Source: Bacteroides cellulosilyticus (GTDB lineage Bacteria > Bacteroidota > Bacteroidia > Bacteroidales > Bacteroidaceae). Taken from it: 64,000 bases of DNA. A program made the translations under genes and the position numbers. The stretch lies in assembly GCF_020091405.1 (NCBI RefSeq), contig NZ_CP081903.1, positions 4,526,501 through 4,590,500 on the forward strand. Direction: 5' to 3'. Of the stretch, positions 52,199-60,977 are shown in pieces. The notes below the pieces were generated by a model that was given only the letters and a program-made list of their open reading frames with translations, was not told where the DNA came from and did not search any database. Positions within the stretch are counted from its first letter, which is position 1. Each line of letters opens with the position of its first letter.

Positions 52199-52813
52199 TT
52201 AACGGATAAAGTTTGTCCGTACCAAAGGTTCTGCTTCCGGGTGCTTCTGCCCGTCAGCCGCATTTTTCAATAACCAGGCCATATTTCTGCCTAACATTCG
52301 CATAGTCTGTAATCCTTCCGCATCTTGCAGGACATCGCCCGGCATCATTCCATGAATAATATTCCAATATTGGGAAGAAACAACAGGCATATGGTTTATT
52401 GTGAAATACTTATTCAATCTGTCAAGAGTAGCACTGGCTCCACCTCTCCGGCAAACAGCTATTGCCGTAGCCGGTTTGTACTCCATCAACTCCGAGCTTG
52501 AATAGAAAAGACGGTCTAACAGGGCGCACAGCGAACCATTGGGACCGGCGTAATAGGTCGGTGAGCCTACTACCAGTCCGTCAATACCTTCTTCCAGTTT
52601 CTGGCGGATGTTGTTGTACAATTCGTCTTTAAAGATACACCGTCCCAATTCAGTGCAGCGGTTGCAGGCTATGCAACCTTGTACGGCTTTTGTTCCGATA
52701 GAAATGATTTCTGTTTCTACTCCGTTTTCATTCAGCGCCTTTGCTACCTCCGATAAAGCCAAATGTGTATTTCCGTTTTTCCGGGGACTTCCATTTATCA
52801 GTAATACTTTCAT
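52199..52813 (-). CDS. Flavodoxin-family NAD(P)H-dependent reductase (iron-sulfur flavoprotein-like)
   Basis: The 204-residue protein starts MKVLLINGSPRKNGNTHLAL, the FMN phosphate-binding motif of the NAD(P)H-dependent FMN reductase family, and has CIACNRCTELGRC (a C-x-x-C-x-x-C-type cluster site) and GSPTYYAGPNGSL for flavin contacts. Such proteins transfer electrons or detoxify oxidants. It lies next to the dehydrogenase gene and may be co-regulated. Confidence 0.88.
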   Translation of the reverse strand: MKVLLINGSPRKNGNTHLALSEVAKALNENGVETEIISIGTKAVQGCIACNRCTELGRCIFKDELYNNIRQKLEEGIDGLVVGSPTYYAGPNGSLCALLDRLFYSSSELMEYKPATAIAVCRRGGASATLDRLNKYFTINHMPVVSSQYWNIIHGMMPGDVLQDAEGLQTMRMLGRNMAWLLKNAADGQKHPEAEPLVRTNFIR

Positions 52814-52912
52814 CTTTTTTTCTTCTTGATATTAATTATATTCGTCAGACTTTGAAGCGTATATTTATATTAAAAACATTGGCATGACTTATAAGGTTCG
52901 CCCATCCATCCA

Positions 52913-54094
52913 TCAACGATAGGATTTATCGAAGATTCCCGCGCAATCTTCATCCGTCATTTCGCAAGGATTGGCAAGGAATAATCCTCCCTGCATGGAG
53001 CGGGCGCCTCGGGCAAGCGTCATAGATTCTTCTTTCTTGAATCCGTAATCGCTCATCTTCAAATCGGCCACACCGCAATCCTCCTGCAATTTGACAAGTG
53101 CCGTGATGAAATCTTCCGGCTTGTCGGCATTTTCAATGCCCATTGCTTTTGCCATTTTGATGAACTGTTCGTCGCAGGCATGACGCTCGATGAAGAACTC
53201 ATAGAAAGCACGGGAAATCATAATCAGTCCTGCGCCGTGAGGAAGATTATGATGGTAGGCACTCATGGAGTGTTCCATGGAATGTTCGGCCGTGGTGCTT
53301 GTCAGTTGCATGGTGATGCCTGCCATTGTGCTGCCATAAGCGACGCGTTCTCTTGCTTCCATATCATTTCCGTCTCTGACTGCACGTGGCAGGTATTTCG
53401 TGATATTTTCGATGGCGGACAATGCAATTGCTTCGCTCAGAATATTTACACCGTTGCTTATCATTACCTCTGTGTTGTGGAACAAAGCATCGAATCCCTG
53501 GTATGCCGTGTATTTGGCGGGAACGGTTCGCATCAGTTCCGGGTCTACGATGGCAAGAACGGGAGTCAGTTCCGGTGCGCCGAAACCGATTTTCTCATTC
53601 GTGTCGGGATTGGAGATAACGCCCCAACAGTTGATTTCGGAGCCTGTTCCTGAAGTTGTGGCAATGGTAACTATGGGCAAGCCCGGATTTTTCAGTGGCA
53701 TTGCTTTGCCGGTGCCGCCAAAAACATAATCCCATAAGTCGCCCGGGTTCGTTGCCATTGCCGCTATGGCGACTGATGCATCGAGTACGGCACCTCCTCC
53801 GAGAGCCAGAATAAAATCGCAGGCATTTTCTTTGGCAAAAGCGGCTCCTTCCATGACGACGCTTCGGTACGGGTTTTCCATAATCTTATCGAAGATGGCA
53901 TACTCGATGCCGGCCTTTTCCAATTGTTCAATCGTGCGGTCGAGCGAACCGTTGACCTTGGTCGACTTACCATTTGAAATCAAAAGTAGGGCTTTCTTGC
54001 CGGGCATTGTCTGCTTGTGCAGATTGTTCAGTTCGCCTGCGCCGAATAGGATGCGGGTAGGGTTGTAAAAAGAAAAATTCATTCTTGTATTCAT
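52913..54094 (-). CDS. Iron-containing alcohol dehydrogenase (YqhD/butanol dehydrogenase-like)
   Basis: The 393-residue protein matches the iron-type alcohol dehydrogenase family: FYNPTRILFGAGELNNLHKQ at the start, ALGGGAVLDASVAIAAM (NAD(P)-binding GGG), TIATTSGTGSEIN, GFDALFHNTE (metal Asp and His) and YHHNLPHGAGL (second metal His pair). It probably reduces aldehydes with NADPH, as YqhD does. Start could be 54094 or 54085 (MNFSFY). A pair of motif copies lies upstream at 54191-54226. YqhD in E. coli is also controlled by an AraC regulator. Confidence 0.9.
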   Translation of the reverse strand: MNTRMNFSFYNPTRILFGAGELNNLHKQTMPGKKALLLISNGKSTKVNGSLDRTIEQLEKAGIEYAIFDKIMENPYRSVVMEGAAFAKENACDFILALGGGAVLDASVAIAAMATNPGDLWDYVFGGTGKAMPLKNPGLPIVTIATTSGTGSEINCWGVISNPDTNEKIGFGAPELTPVLAIVDPELMRTVPAKYTAYQGFDALFHNTEVMISNGVNILSEAIALSAIENITKYLPRAVRDGNDMEARERVAYGSTMAGITMQLTSTTAEHSMEHSMSAYHHNLPHGAGLIMISRAFYEFFIERHACDEQFIKMAKAMGIENADKPEDFITALVKLQEDCGVADLKMSDYGFKKEESMTLARGARSMQGGLFLANPCEMTDEDCAGIFDKSYR

Positions 54095-54190
54095 ACGTCT
54101 TTCAGTTATTTAATTTTGTAATCGTTTTAATGGTTCTCCATAGGGAACTATCGAATGCTGCAAAATTAGCTGTCTTCATGTTATTGCAGG

Positions 54191-54226
54191 ATACCCGGAT
54201 TACAGATTGAATAACCCTTTTTACTG
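54191..54226 (-). promoter_or_regulatory. AraC-type binding motif pair (copy 2, dehydrogenase promoter)
   Basis: ATACCCGGATTACAG (54191-54205) and ATAACCCTTTTTACTG (54211-54226) are spaced 20 bases apart, two helical turns. A leftward -7 element TAATTTTG (plus 54161-54168) for the dehydrogenase gene lies just inside, so the pair is in the activator position. Confidence 0.65.
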
Positions 54227-54244
54227 TTTCTGCGCATTCTTGTA

Positions 54245-54379
54245 TTCACCACAGAGGACACAGAGGTTATAATAAAGAATTATTTCACCACAGAGGACAC
54301 AGAGTAGCACAGAGTTTATTATAATCTCTGAATTAGAAGTCTAAAAACTCTGTGCTACTCTGTGTCCTCTGTGGTGAAA
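54245..54379. repeat. Dispersed-type inverted repeat (CACAGAGGACACAGAG family)
   Basis: A perfect 32-bp inverted repeat lies at 54283-54314 and 54348-54379 with a 33-base loop, and a third partial copy of the left arm (TTCACCACAGAGGACACAGA, then G) is at 54245-54265. The sequence type is common as dispersed repeats between genes in Bacteroides genomes. It separates the dehydrogenase and AraC promoters. Confidence 0.8.
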
Positions 54380-54400
54380 AGTATGTAATGAATGAAAGTT

Positions 54401-54436
54401 ATACCCCAATTACAGATAGTATAACCCTTATTACAG
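54401..54436 (+). promoter_or_regulatory. AraC-type binding motif pair (copy 3, regulator promoter)
   Basis: ATACCCCAATTACAG (54401-54415) and ATAACCCTTATTACAG (54421-54436), again 20 bases apart, precede the -7 element TATCTTTG (54466-54473) and the ATG at 54497. This suggests autoregulation of the AraC gene. Confidence 0.65.
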
Positions 54437-54496
54437 ACACCTTATTATTCTGAAAAAATAATTCATATCTTTGCTGCTGTTCAAATACTTAGGATT

Positions 54497-55399
54497 ATGG
54501 AAAAGGTTATAAATTTGGATAATGTGGACCAGTACAATCATTTGTACGGACTTGAAACATTGCACCCTTTGGTAAGTGTTGTCGACCTTACGAAAGCGAC
54601 GAAAGCGGTCAATCAAATACAAATGCATTATGGTGTTTACGCACTTTTTCTGAAGTTGGCAAAGACTTGTGATATTAAGTACGGCCGTCAGTCTTATGAC
54701 TATCAGGAAGGTACTATTGTCTGTTTTGCACCCGGACAGACGATTAGTGTGAGTACGGTTGGTGACCAAATCAGCCAGCCCGTTTACGGTCTCGTCTTTC
54801 ATCCCGATTTGATTCACGGGACTGCACTTGGGAAAACGATAAAGAACTATACCTTCTTCTCTTATGCAGTGCATGAGGCTTTACACCTGTCCGATCAGGA
54901 AAAAGAAACCGTGATGGACTGCCTGAAGAAAATCAGCATCGAACTGGAACATCCCATAGACAAGCATAGCAAGTCATTGATTGCAATGAACATAGAACTC
55001 TTGCTCAACTATTGCATGCGTTTCTATGAGCGCCAGTTCATCACCCGCAGCAATGCGAATAAAGATGCTTTGACGAAGTTCGAACAACTGTTGGATGAAT
55101 ATTTCCAGAGCGGTCTTCCGATGCAGGAGGGGTTGCCGTCAGTGAAATATTTCGCAGACAGGATTTATCTTTCTCCCAATTACTTTGGTGATATGATTAA
55201 GAAGGAAACCGGGAAAACACCCCAGGAACATATACAGACAAAGGTCATCGAACTGGCCAAAGAGCACATCCTCGGAGCGGAAGAAACCATCAGCGAGATT
55301 GCTTACAGGCTGGGATTTCAGTATCCGCAGCACCTGAACCGCCTGTTTAAGAAGCGCGTAGGCTGCACCCCGAACGAATACCGACTGCAAAATTCATAG
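54497..55399 (+). CDS. AraC-family transcriptional regulator 1
   Basis: The 300-residue protein has an AraC-type C-terminal DNA-binding domain: two HTH motifs, with KYFADRIYLSPNYFGDMIKK in the first and ETISEIAYRLGFQYPQHLNR then LFKKRVGCTPNEYR in the second. The N-terminal cupin-like sensing domain has FYGVYALF-like strands and CFAPGQTISV. It lies 2 bases before a paralogous gene. It is likely the regulator that binds the ATAACCC-type motif upstream of itself, the dehydrogenase and the MFS genes. Confidence 0.9.
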   Translation: MEKVINLDNVDQYNHLYGLETLHPLVSVVDLTKATKAVNQIQMHYGVYALFLKLAKTCDIKYGRQSYDYQEGTIVCFAPGQTISVSTVGDQISQPVYGLVFHPDLIHGTALGKTIKNYTFFSYAVHEALHLSDQEKETVMDCLKKISIELEHPIDKHSKSLIAMNIELLLNYCMRFYERQFITRSNANKDALTKFEQLLDEYFQSGLPMQEGLPSVKYFADRIYLSPNYFGDMIKKETGKTPQEHIQTKVIELAKEHILGAEETISEIAYRLGFQYPQHLNRLFKKRVGCTPNEYRLQNS

Positions 55400-55401
55400 C
55401 T

Positions 55402-56298
55402 TTGAAAAAGGATATATTGAACATAGAGACCGTACATCAGTGTAATTGTTGCCTGGGCAACAAGACACTGCATCCGCTGGTGAGTGCTATTGACTTATCC
55501 AAAGCCAACGTGATGCAACGTACCATCAAGTTCGACTTTTACACCCTGTTATTGCTGGAAAGTGAATGTTGCGACTATATCTATGGACGTAAATACTACG
55601 ACTATTCCAATGCCACCATGTTGTTTCTGGCTCCGGGAGCATCTATCGATATGAATGCCGGGAAGGTTCTTCCCCAAAAAGGTTGGCTGCTGGCATTCCA
55701 TCCGGACTTTCTGTGTAATACCTCTCTGGAGCAGCACGTCAGGCATTGTCCGTTCTTCTCTTATAGTCCCAATGAAGCGTTGCATCTGTCGTTGCGTGAG
55801 AAAACGAAAGTTGTGGAGTGTTTCTGCAATATAGAGCAGGAACTAAAGCATGCGATAGACTGCCATAGCAAGGTGTTAATCTCAAGATATATAGAATTGT
55901 TGCTGGATTATTGTTCCCGCTTCTACGAACGCCAGTTCATTACGCGGAATGAGGCGAATAAGACAATATTGTGTAAAATGGATACGCTGTTGGATGAATA
56001 TATCCGCTCCGGGCAGTTGAAGACCAAGATATTGCCGACCGTAAAGTATTGTGCAAATCTACTTCACTTGTCGCCACGCTATTTCATGGACCTGTTGAAG
56101 TTTGAAACGGGGAAGAACCTGGATGAATATTTCCAGTTGAAAAGGATAGAGATAGCCAAGAAAATGTTGTCTGCCAATGAGAATACCGTTAGTTCGGTTG
56201 CCGAAATATTGGGCTTTTCAAGCGTGCAATATTTCAGCAACCTGTTCAGAAAACTGGTAGGAGTAGCCCCTAATGAATACAGGCTTTCACAGAACTAA
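55402..56298 (+). CDS. AraC-family transcriptional regulator 2 (paralogue)
   Basis: The 298-residue protein is a clear paralogue of the preceding gene, sharing LGNKTLHPLVSAIDLSKA with LETLHPLVSVVDLTKA, the FYERQFITR block and the C-terminal AraC HTHs (AEILGFSSVQYFSNLFRKLV, GVAPNEYR). Tandem duplication is evident. The start at 55402 follows the previous stop by 2 bases, so they are co-transcribed. It overlaps the convergent vWA gene by 4 bases. Confidence 0.88.
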   Translation: MKKDILNIETVHQCNCCLGNKTLHPLVSAIDLSKANVMQRTIKFDFYTLLLLESECCDYIYGRKYYDYSNATMLFLAPGASIDMNAGKVLPQKGWLLAFHPDFLCNTSLEQHVRHCPFFSYSPNEALHLSLREKTKVVECFCNIEQELKHAIDCHSKVLISRYIELLLDYCSRFYERQFITRNEANKTILCKMDTLLDEYIRSGQLKTKILPTVKYCANLLHLSPRYFMDLLKFETGKNLDEYFQLKRIEIAKKMLSANENTVSSVAEILGFSSVQYFSNLFRKLVGVAPNEYRLSQN

Positions 56299-57425
56299 GT
56301 ACTTTTGATGTTCTGCGATATCCACATCCCTATATCTTGTTTGCTAAGTGCTGCCGCCATGAGGTCGGGAAATTTATCGGGTGTACAGGCGAAAGTCGGT
56401 ACACCGATATTTGCCAGAAACTCCGCATGGTCCTTGTCGTAAGAGGGGGCGCCGTCGTCATTCAGTGCAGGCAGCACGATGAGTTGCACACCACTGTTCA
56501 CTAAAGATACGAACTTCTTGCGCATTTCCCGGGCATCGCCACCTTCATACAAGTCGGTAACCAGCACGAGTACCGTATCCTGCGGACGGGTAATCACTCC
56601 CTGGCAATAGGTCAGGGCACGGGCGATGTCCGTACCTCCACCCAACTGCACGCCAAAAAGCAGATCTACCGGGTCTTGTAAATCGTCGGTCAGGTCTACA
56701 ACCGCCGTATCAAATACTACCATCCGTGTGCTTACTGCCGGAATGGAAGCCAGCACCGAGCCGAATATTCCGGAATAAATCACCGATGTGCCCATTGAAC
56801 CGCTCTGGTCCAAGCAGAGGATGATGTCTTTCATCGCTTTTCGCTTCCTGCCGTAACCGATGCGCACTTCCGGGATAATCGTCTTATATTCCGGCTGATA
56901 ATTTTTCAGGTTCTTGGTGATGGTGGTTTTCCAGTCTATTTCGTTATAACGCGGATTTCTCCGGCGGGCGGAACGGTTGAGTGCTCCCGTCACAGCCTGT
57001 TGGGTAGGGGCGGAGAGTTTGCGCAACAGTTCATCCACCACTTTGCGGACTACTTGCCGTGCCATTTCCTTATTCTTTTCCGGAATTACGCGGCTGAGTG
57101 ACATCAGTGTAGCTACCAGATGCACATCCGGCACTACGGTTTCCAGCATTTCTTTTTCCGTCAGCAGTGAGGTAATGTTCAGCCGTTTGATGGCATCGCG
57201 TTGGATAACTTGTACCACCGTCTGCGGGAAAAACTCGCGGATGTCTCCCAGCCAACGGCTTACTTTCGGGGCGGACGAGCCGAGTCCGCCGCGCCGGTCA
57301 CTGTTGTATACGGCTTCCAGAGACTGGTCGATGCGTTGCTCTTCCTGCGTCAGCGTGATGCCTGTACCGTCGGCCTCGTTTCCACCCAATATCAGGCGCC
57401 ATCTTTTCAGATATTCTTCTTCCAT
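56295..57425 (-). CDS. vWA-domain protein (YehP-like)
   Basis: The 376-residue protein has a helical N-terminal part and a von Willebrand A domain with the full metal site: Asp206-x-Ser208-x-Ser210 (DQSGS), Thr265 (GGTDIARA) and Asp291 (VTDLYEG). It is the last gene of the leftward five-gene operon and starts 10 bases after the DUF5682-type gene. vWA proteins paired with MoxR ATPases act as adaptors that bring a client to the ATPase. Confidence 0.88.
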   Translation of the reverse strand: MEEEYLKRWRLILGGNEADGTGITLTQEEQRIDQSLEAVYNSDRRGGLGSSAPKVSRWLGDIREFFPQTVVQVIQRDAIKRLNITSLLTEKEMLETVVPDVHLVATLMSLSRVIPEKNKEMARQVVRKVVDELLRKLSAPTQQAVTGALNRSARRRNPRYNEIDWKTTITKNLKNYQPEYKTIIPEVRIGYGRKRKAMKDIILCLDQSGSMGTSVIYSGIFGSVLASIPAVSTRMVVFDTAVVDLTDDLQDPVDLLFGVQLGGGTDIARALTYCQGVITRPQDTVLVLVTDLYEGGDAREMRKKFVSLVNSGVQLIVLPALNDDGAPSYDKDHAEFLANIGVPTFACTPDKFPDLMAAALSKQDIGMWISQNIKST

Positions 57426-57435
57426 AGTTTACTCT

Positions 57436-59769
57436 TTACTTCGTTTCAATTCCTAATAATTGGCGGATCAGCGGGATTACTTTGGCTGCTTCCGCTTCAT
57501 TGTGGGCGGAGACTGTGACCGTCTGCGTCTGTATACCGCCTGCATTGCTTGCTTTGGCTTTTTCGCCCAGTTTGCGGCGTTCCGGTGGGGTGAACTCGCT
57601 GAATGTGCGTTTCAATATGGGGAGCAGTTCCATGAAAGTCTCCTTATCCTGCCCGCATACCCAGTTGTTTACAAGATTCCAAAGATTGTCATCCAACAAC
57701 AGGATAGCTCCGGAAGAACGGAGAAATCCTTCGAACCAATATGCCATGTCTGCCGGAGCGTTGCCGACGGAAGAATAGTAACTGAGGGTGTTCTGTGCCT
57801 CCTCCGGTGAGATGTCCCCTTTGTCGTTCAGCAGTCGTGTGGCATAGCCGGACAACAACGGATGCACATTGACGGAAGTGCGCACCTGGCGGATAAATTC
57901 AAGCCACATCGTGTTCAGTTCCGGATCGTTAAGGGTGGATACCGCATAGTCCGTAGACACCAGTTTGTTGAGAATATCCGCTGCCGCCTCTTCATCGATA
58001 TTGATGCAGACAAGCACGCCTCCTGCAAGGATACGGGCAATCATGGCATGAAGCATATTACCTACTTTGGAGAAATCCAGATTGCGCACATTGCCATAAC
58101 GGACAATGCTGACCAGATCGGGAACGGCTTCCATCATTTCGATAATATCTGTAGAGGCAGCCGAAAGACAGTCGAGTTGCATGGTCATGGCTTCCACTAA
58201 GTCCGGTAGATTGGCAGGGATTACCCGGTCAAGCAGCCGGGTGAGTTCCGGAATATGCCGTATCTCTCCGGTCTGTTTGAGCAGATACTTTTGGGTGGCT
58301 TCTTCCAGTGTATTTCCCCAGATGGCTTTCTCGATGATGCTGATAATCTGTTCCGGTTTGTGGTAAAGCGTCCATTTTTCCTTGAACGTACCTTTACCGT
58401 CGGAGCTGCCCGGGATGGCCCAATCTATTTCTAAAAGGTGCAGGCGGTGGAAGAAGATACTTCTTTCCAGATCGTTCGGTTTACGAAGGTCGAGCGTCAG
58501 TTCTTTGATTTCGGCGGTAAACGGAACGCGCAGCCGCTTTTGTGTCTTTTCCACATCTACCAGCAGGGGAACTTTGGGGACATTGTCCGGAACGCGCCCC
58601 AAACGGTCGCTGATGATAAGTTCCTCTTTGATGATTTGCAGAAGGATGTCGTCGCCAAAGCCCATGACGGTGGTGATGGCTTCGTTGAACTCTGCCAGCG
58701 AAGGAGCGGGGAGGTTACGCAAAGCAGCTGTCACCTGTGCCAGACGAACCGTTTCGATGACGTGGGCTACTGAAATATCCATATTCTTTTTGCGGAAAAG
58801 CGAGGCGGCCTGGCTGACCCAGAGAGTACCGTCATCTTCAGGATGATGCCAGAGATAATGATACCAGCCGGGAGACTTTATTCCCGCTCCATACCCGCTG
58901 CGGAAGGAGAGGCGGTCGTAGGTCCAGGGTATCCAGGTACATTCCACTTTTACTTTGGCAAGTCCTTTCAGCAGTTCATTGTCTTCTTTCACTTTGGGCA
59001 TATTCTCAAGTGCAGGAACATGCCAGGCACCACAAACCACGGCGATACGCTCGAAGTTCTCTTTCTGTGCCGCACGTATCATTTTGCGCATCCAGGCTTC
59101 ACGGAGCAGGTCGCGGGGAGAGGTATGTTGGGGGAGTTCTTCACGTAGTGCGGTGACCGCTTCTTGTACTGCCAGAAATACGTCGGCACTGTCTTTGCGG
59201 TGCTCGATGGTAGTTTCCCACCAACATTCGCCATCCGTATATCCGGCGGCTTCCGCCAGATAGTCGAAAGGGTCTCTGTATATATCGCCGGTTTCTTCTT
59301 CGGTTTCGGAGGCAGTTTCCTGTTTCTTTGCACTTATTTCCGCTTCTTGAATGCTTGTTTCCGTTTCAGCAATAACTTCCTGTGTCGTCTCTTGTCCTTC
59401 CGGTTCGTCCTGCGGCGTTTCTTCTTTTTCTTCTTCCGCGGTTTTCTGATTCAGCGCCATAGAATGTGTCAAGGGCAGATCGAAGAAACGCAACGGCACT
59501 TCATTGCGCATTGCATAGCATATCGTCTGCCACTCCGGAGAGAACTCGGCGAACGGATAGAACACGGCATTCTGCGGCTGGTCGGGCTGATAGGCAAGCA
59601 GGGCAACAGGCGGTTCCATTTGCTCGCTCAATGCACATGGAAGCAATGCCTCAGCTTCTGCCGGACCTTCCAGAAGGATAAGGTCAGGCTGTAGCTCCTG
59701 CAAGTATTCCAGTACATTCCGGCACGAACCGGGACCGTGGTGTCTTATTCCTAATAAATGAATGGACAT
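57436..59769 (-). CDS. DUF5682-type protein with TraB/Tiki-like motifs (YehM-like)
   Basis: The 777-residue protein begins with LGIRHHGPGS (residues 6-15, His10/His11) and ILLEGP (Glu34), and has VVCGAWHVPAL with His250 later. This G-x-x-H ... E ... G-x-x-H spacing resembles the catalytic residues of the TraB/Tiki/ChaN-like hydrolase superfamily. An acidic low-complexity linker (about 108-160) separates the halves, and a long helical C-terminal region follows. Family name and enzyme activity are inferred from motifs. It lies between the MoxR ATPase and vWA genes and is probably the effector or client of the complex. Confidence 0.75.
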   Translation of the reverse strand: MSIHLLGIRHHGPGSCRNVLEYLQELQPDLILLEGPAEAEALLPCALSEQMEPPVALLAYQPDQPQNAVFYPFAEFSPEWQTICYAMRNEVPLRFFDLPLTHSMALNQKTAEEEKEETPQDEPEGQETTQEVIAETETSIQEAEISAKKQETASETEEETGDIYRDPFDYLAEAAGYTDGECWWETTIEHRKDSADVFLAVQEAVTALREELPQHTSPRDLLREAWMRKMIRAAQKENFERIAVVCGAWHVPALENMPKVKEDNELLKGLAKVKVECTWIPWTYDRLSFRSGYGAGIKSPGWYHYLWHHPEDDGTLWVSQAASLFRKKNMDISVAHVIETVRLAQVTAALRNLPAPSLAEFNEAITTVMGFGDDILLQIIKEELIISDRLGRVPDNVPKVPLLVDVEKTQKRLRVPFTAEIKELTLDLRKPNDLERSIFFHRLHLLEIDWAIPGSSDGKGTFKEKWTLYHKPEQIISIIEKAIWGNTLEEATQKYLLKQTGEIRHIPELTRLLDRVIPANLPDLVEAMTMQLDCLSAASTDIIEMMEAVPDLVSIVRYGNVRNLDFSKVGNMLHAMIARILAGGVLVCINIDEEAAADILNKLVSTDYAVSTLNDPELNTMWLEFIRQVRTSVNVHPLLSGYATRLLNDKGDISPEEAQNTLSYYSSVGNAPADMAYWFEGFLRSSGAILLLDDNLWNLVNNWVCGQDKETFMELLPILKRTFSEFTPPERRKLGEKAKASNAGGIQTQTVTVSAHNEAEAAKVIPLIRQLLGIETK

Positions 59770-59885
59770 TTTCTTAGTCTTTTAGTTCATTAAGATTTTA
59801 TTTGATTAACAGATGATTTGACAAGAGTAACTTCATTCTCCTCCCAGAAGGAGGGGAATTGAGATACTCCTTTGAGACACTCTTA

Positions 59886-60965
59886 TCAAATCATATCTCT
59901 TGAAGCCCGGTAAATATCTTTCCATCCATCGCGGTTCTTCACAACCGTCTCCATATACTCCTGCCATACCACTTTATCCTGTACGGGGTCTTTCACCACT
60001 GCACCCAGAATACCCGAAACAAGGTCTTCGGCATGTATCTGTCCGTCTCCAAAATACCCCGCCATAGCCAGGCCATTGTTCACCACGGAGATAGCCTCAG
60101 CCGTACTCAGCGTTCCGCTTGGACTTTTCAGTTTCGTCTTTCCGTCATTGCTAGCCCCTTGGCGAAGTTCGCGGAAGATGGTAACCACCCGACGGATTTC
60201 TTCAAGTGCCGGTTTCTCTGCCGGAAGCTGCATCACCTTTTCAAAGCTTTCCACGCGGCGGCGTACAATGTCTATCTCTTCGTCAATCGTATCCGGTAAA
60301 GGAAGAATAACGGTATTGAAACGCCGTTTCAAGGCGCTCGACAGATCATTGACTCCTTTGTCGCGGTTGTTTGCTGTTGCAATGATATTGAAACCGCGTA
60401 TCGCTTGTACTTCTTTATTCAACTCCGGAACCGGAAGTGTTTTCTCCGAAAGAATCGTGATCAGAGTATCCTGCACGTCAGAGCCGATACGTGTCAACTC
60501 TTCGATACGTCCTATCTTACCTTCCTGCATAGCCTTCATAATTGGGGTTTGCACCAGTGCACCTTCACTGGGTCCTTCTGCCAGTAGTCGGGCATAGTTC
60601 CAACCGTAGCGGATGGCTTCTTCTCCAGTTCCGGCAGTACCTTGCACTATCAGTGTGGAGTTGCCGGAAATGGCAGCGGCAATATGCTCGCTCACCCAGC
60701 TTTTCGCCGTACCGGGAAGTCCGTATAGCAGCAATGCGCGGTCTGTTACCAGAGTAGCGACTGCAATCTCCATCAGGCGGCGGTTGCCTATATATTTAGG
60801 TGAAACCTCGAATCCGTTCTTCAGTTTGCCCCCCATCAGGTAAGTAACTACGGACTGCGGAGACATCTCCCAGTTTTCGGGAACAGAGTTTGTTTCATTC
60901 TTTTTCAATTCGTGCAACTCTTCTGCGAATTGCTGTTCGGCATGTTGTCTAAGTAAGGTACTCAT
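59886..60965 (-). CDS. MoxR-type AAA+ ATPase (YehL-like)
   Basis: The 359-residue protein has Walker A GLPGTAKS at 82-89, an IGRIEELTRI segment in the Walker B/helix position (the usual D-E appears as E-E), and FNIIATANNRDKGVNDLSSA followed by LKRRFNTVILPLP, the sensor and arginine-finger region of MoxR-type ATPases. It likely remodels a protein target with the vWA protein. The gap to the next gene is about 116 bases, longer than elsewhere in the operon, and holds a weak hairpin (CTCCTCCCAGAAGGAGGGG near 59840). Confidence 0.9.
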   Translation of the reverse strand: MSTLLRQHAEQQFAEELHELKKNETNSVPENWEMSPQSVVTYLMGGKLKNGFEVSPKYIGNRRLMEIAVATLVTDRALLLYGLPGTAKSWVSEHIAAAISGNSTLIVQGTAGTGEEAIRYGWNYARLLAEGPSEGALVQTPIMKAMQEGKIGRIEELTRIGSDVQDTLITILSEKTLPVPELNKEVQAIRGFNIIATANNRDKGVNDLSSALKRRFNTVILPLPDTIDEEIDIVRRRVESFEKVMQLPAEKPALEEIRRVVTIFRELRQGASNDGKTKLKSPSGTLSTAEAISVVNNGLAMAGYFGDGQIHAEDLVSGILGAVVKDPVQDKVVWQEYMETVVKNRDGWKDIYRASRDMI

Positions 60966-60977
60966 ATTGTTTTTATA

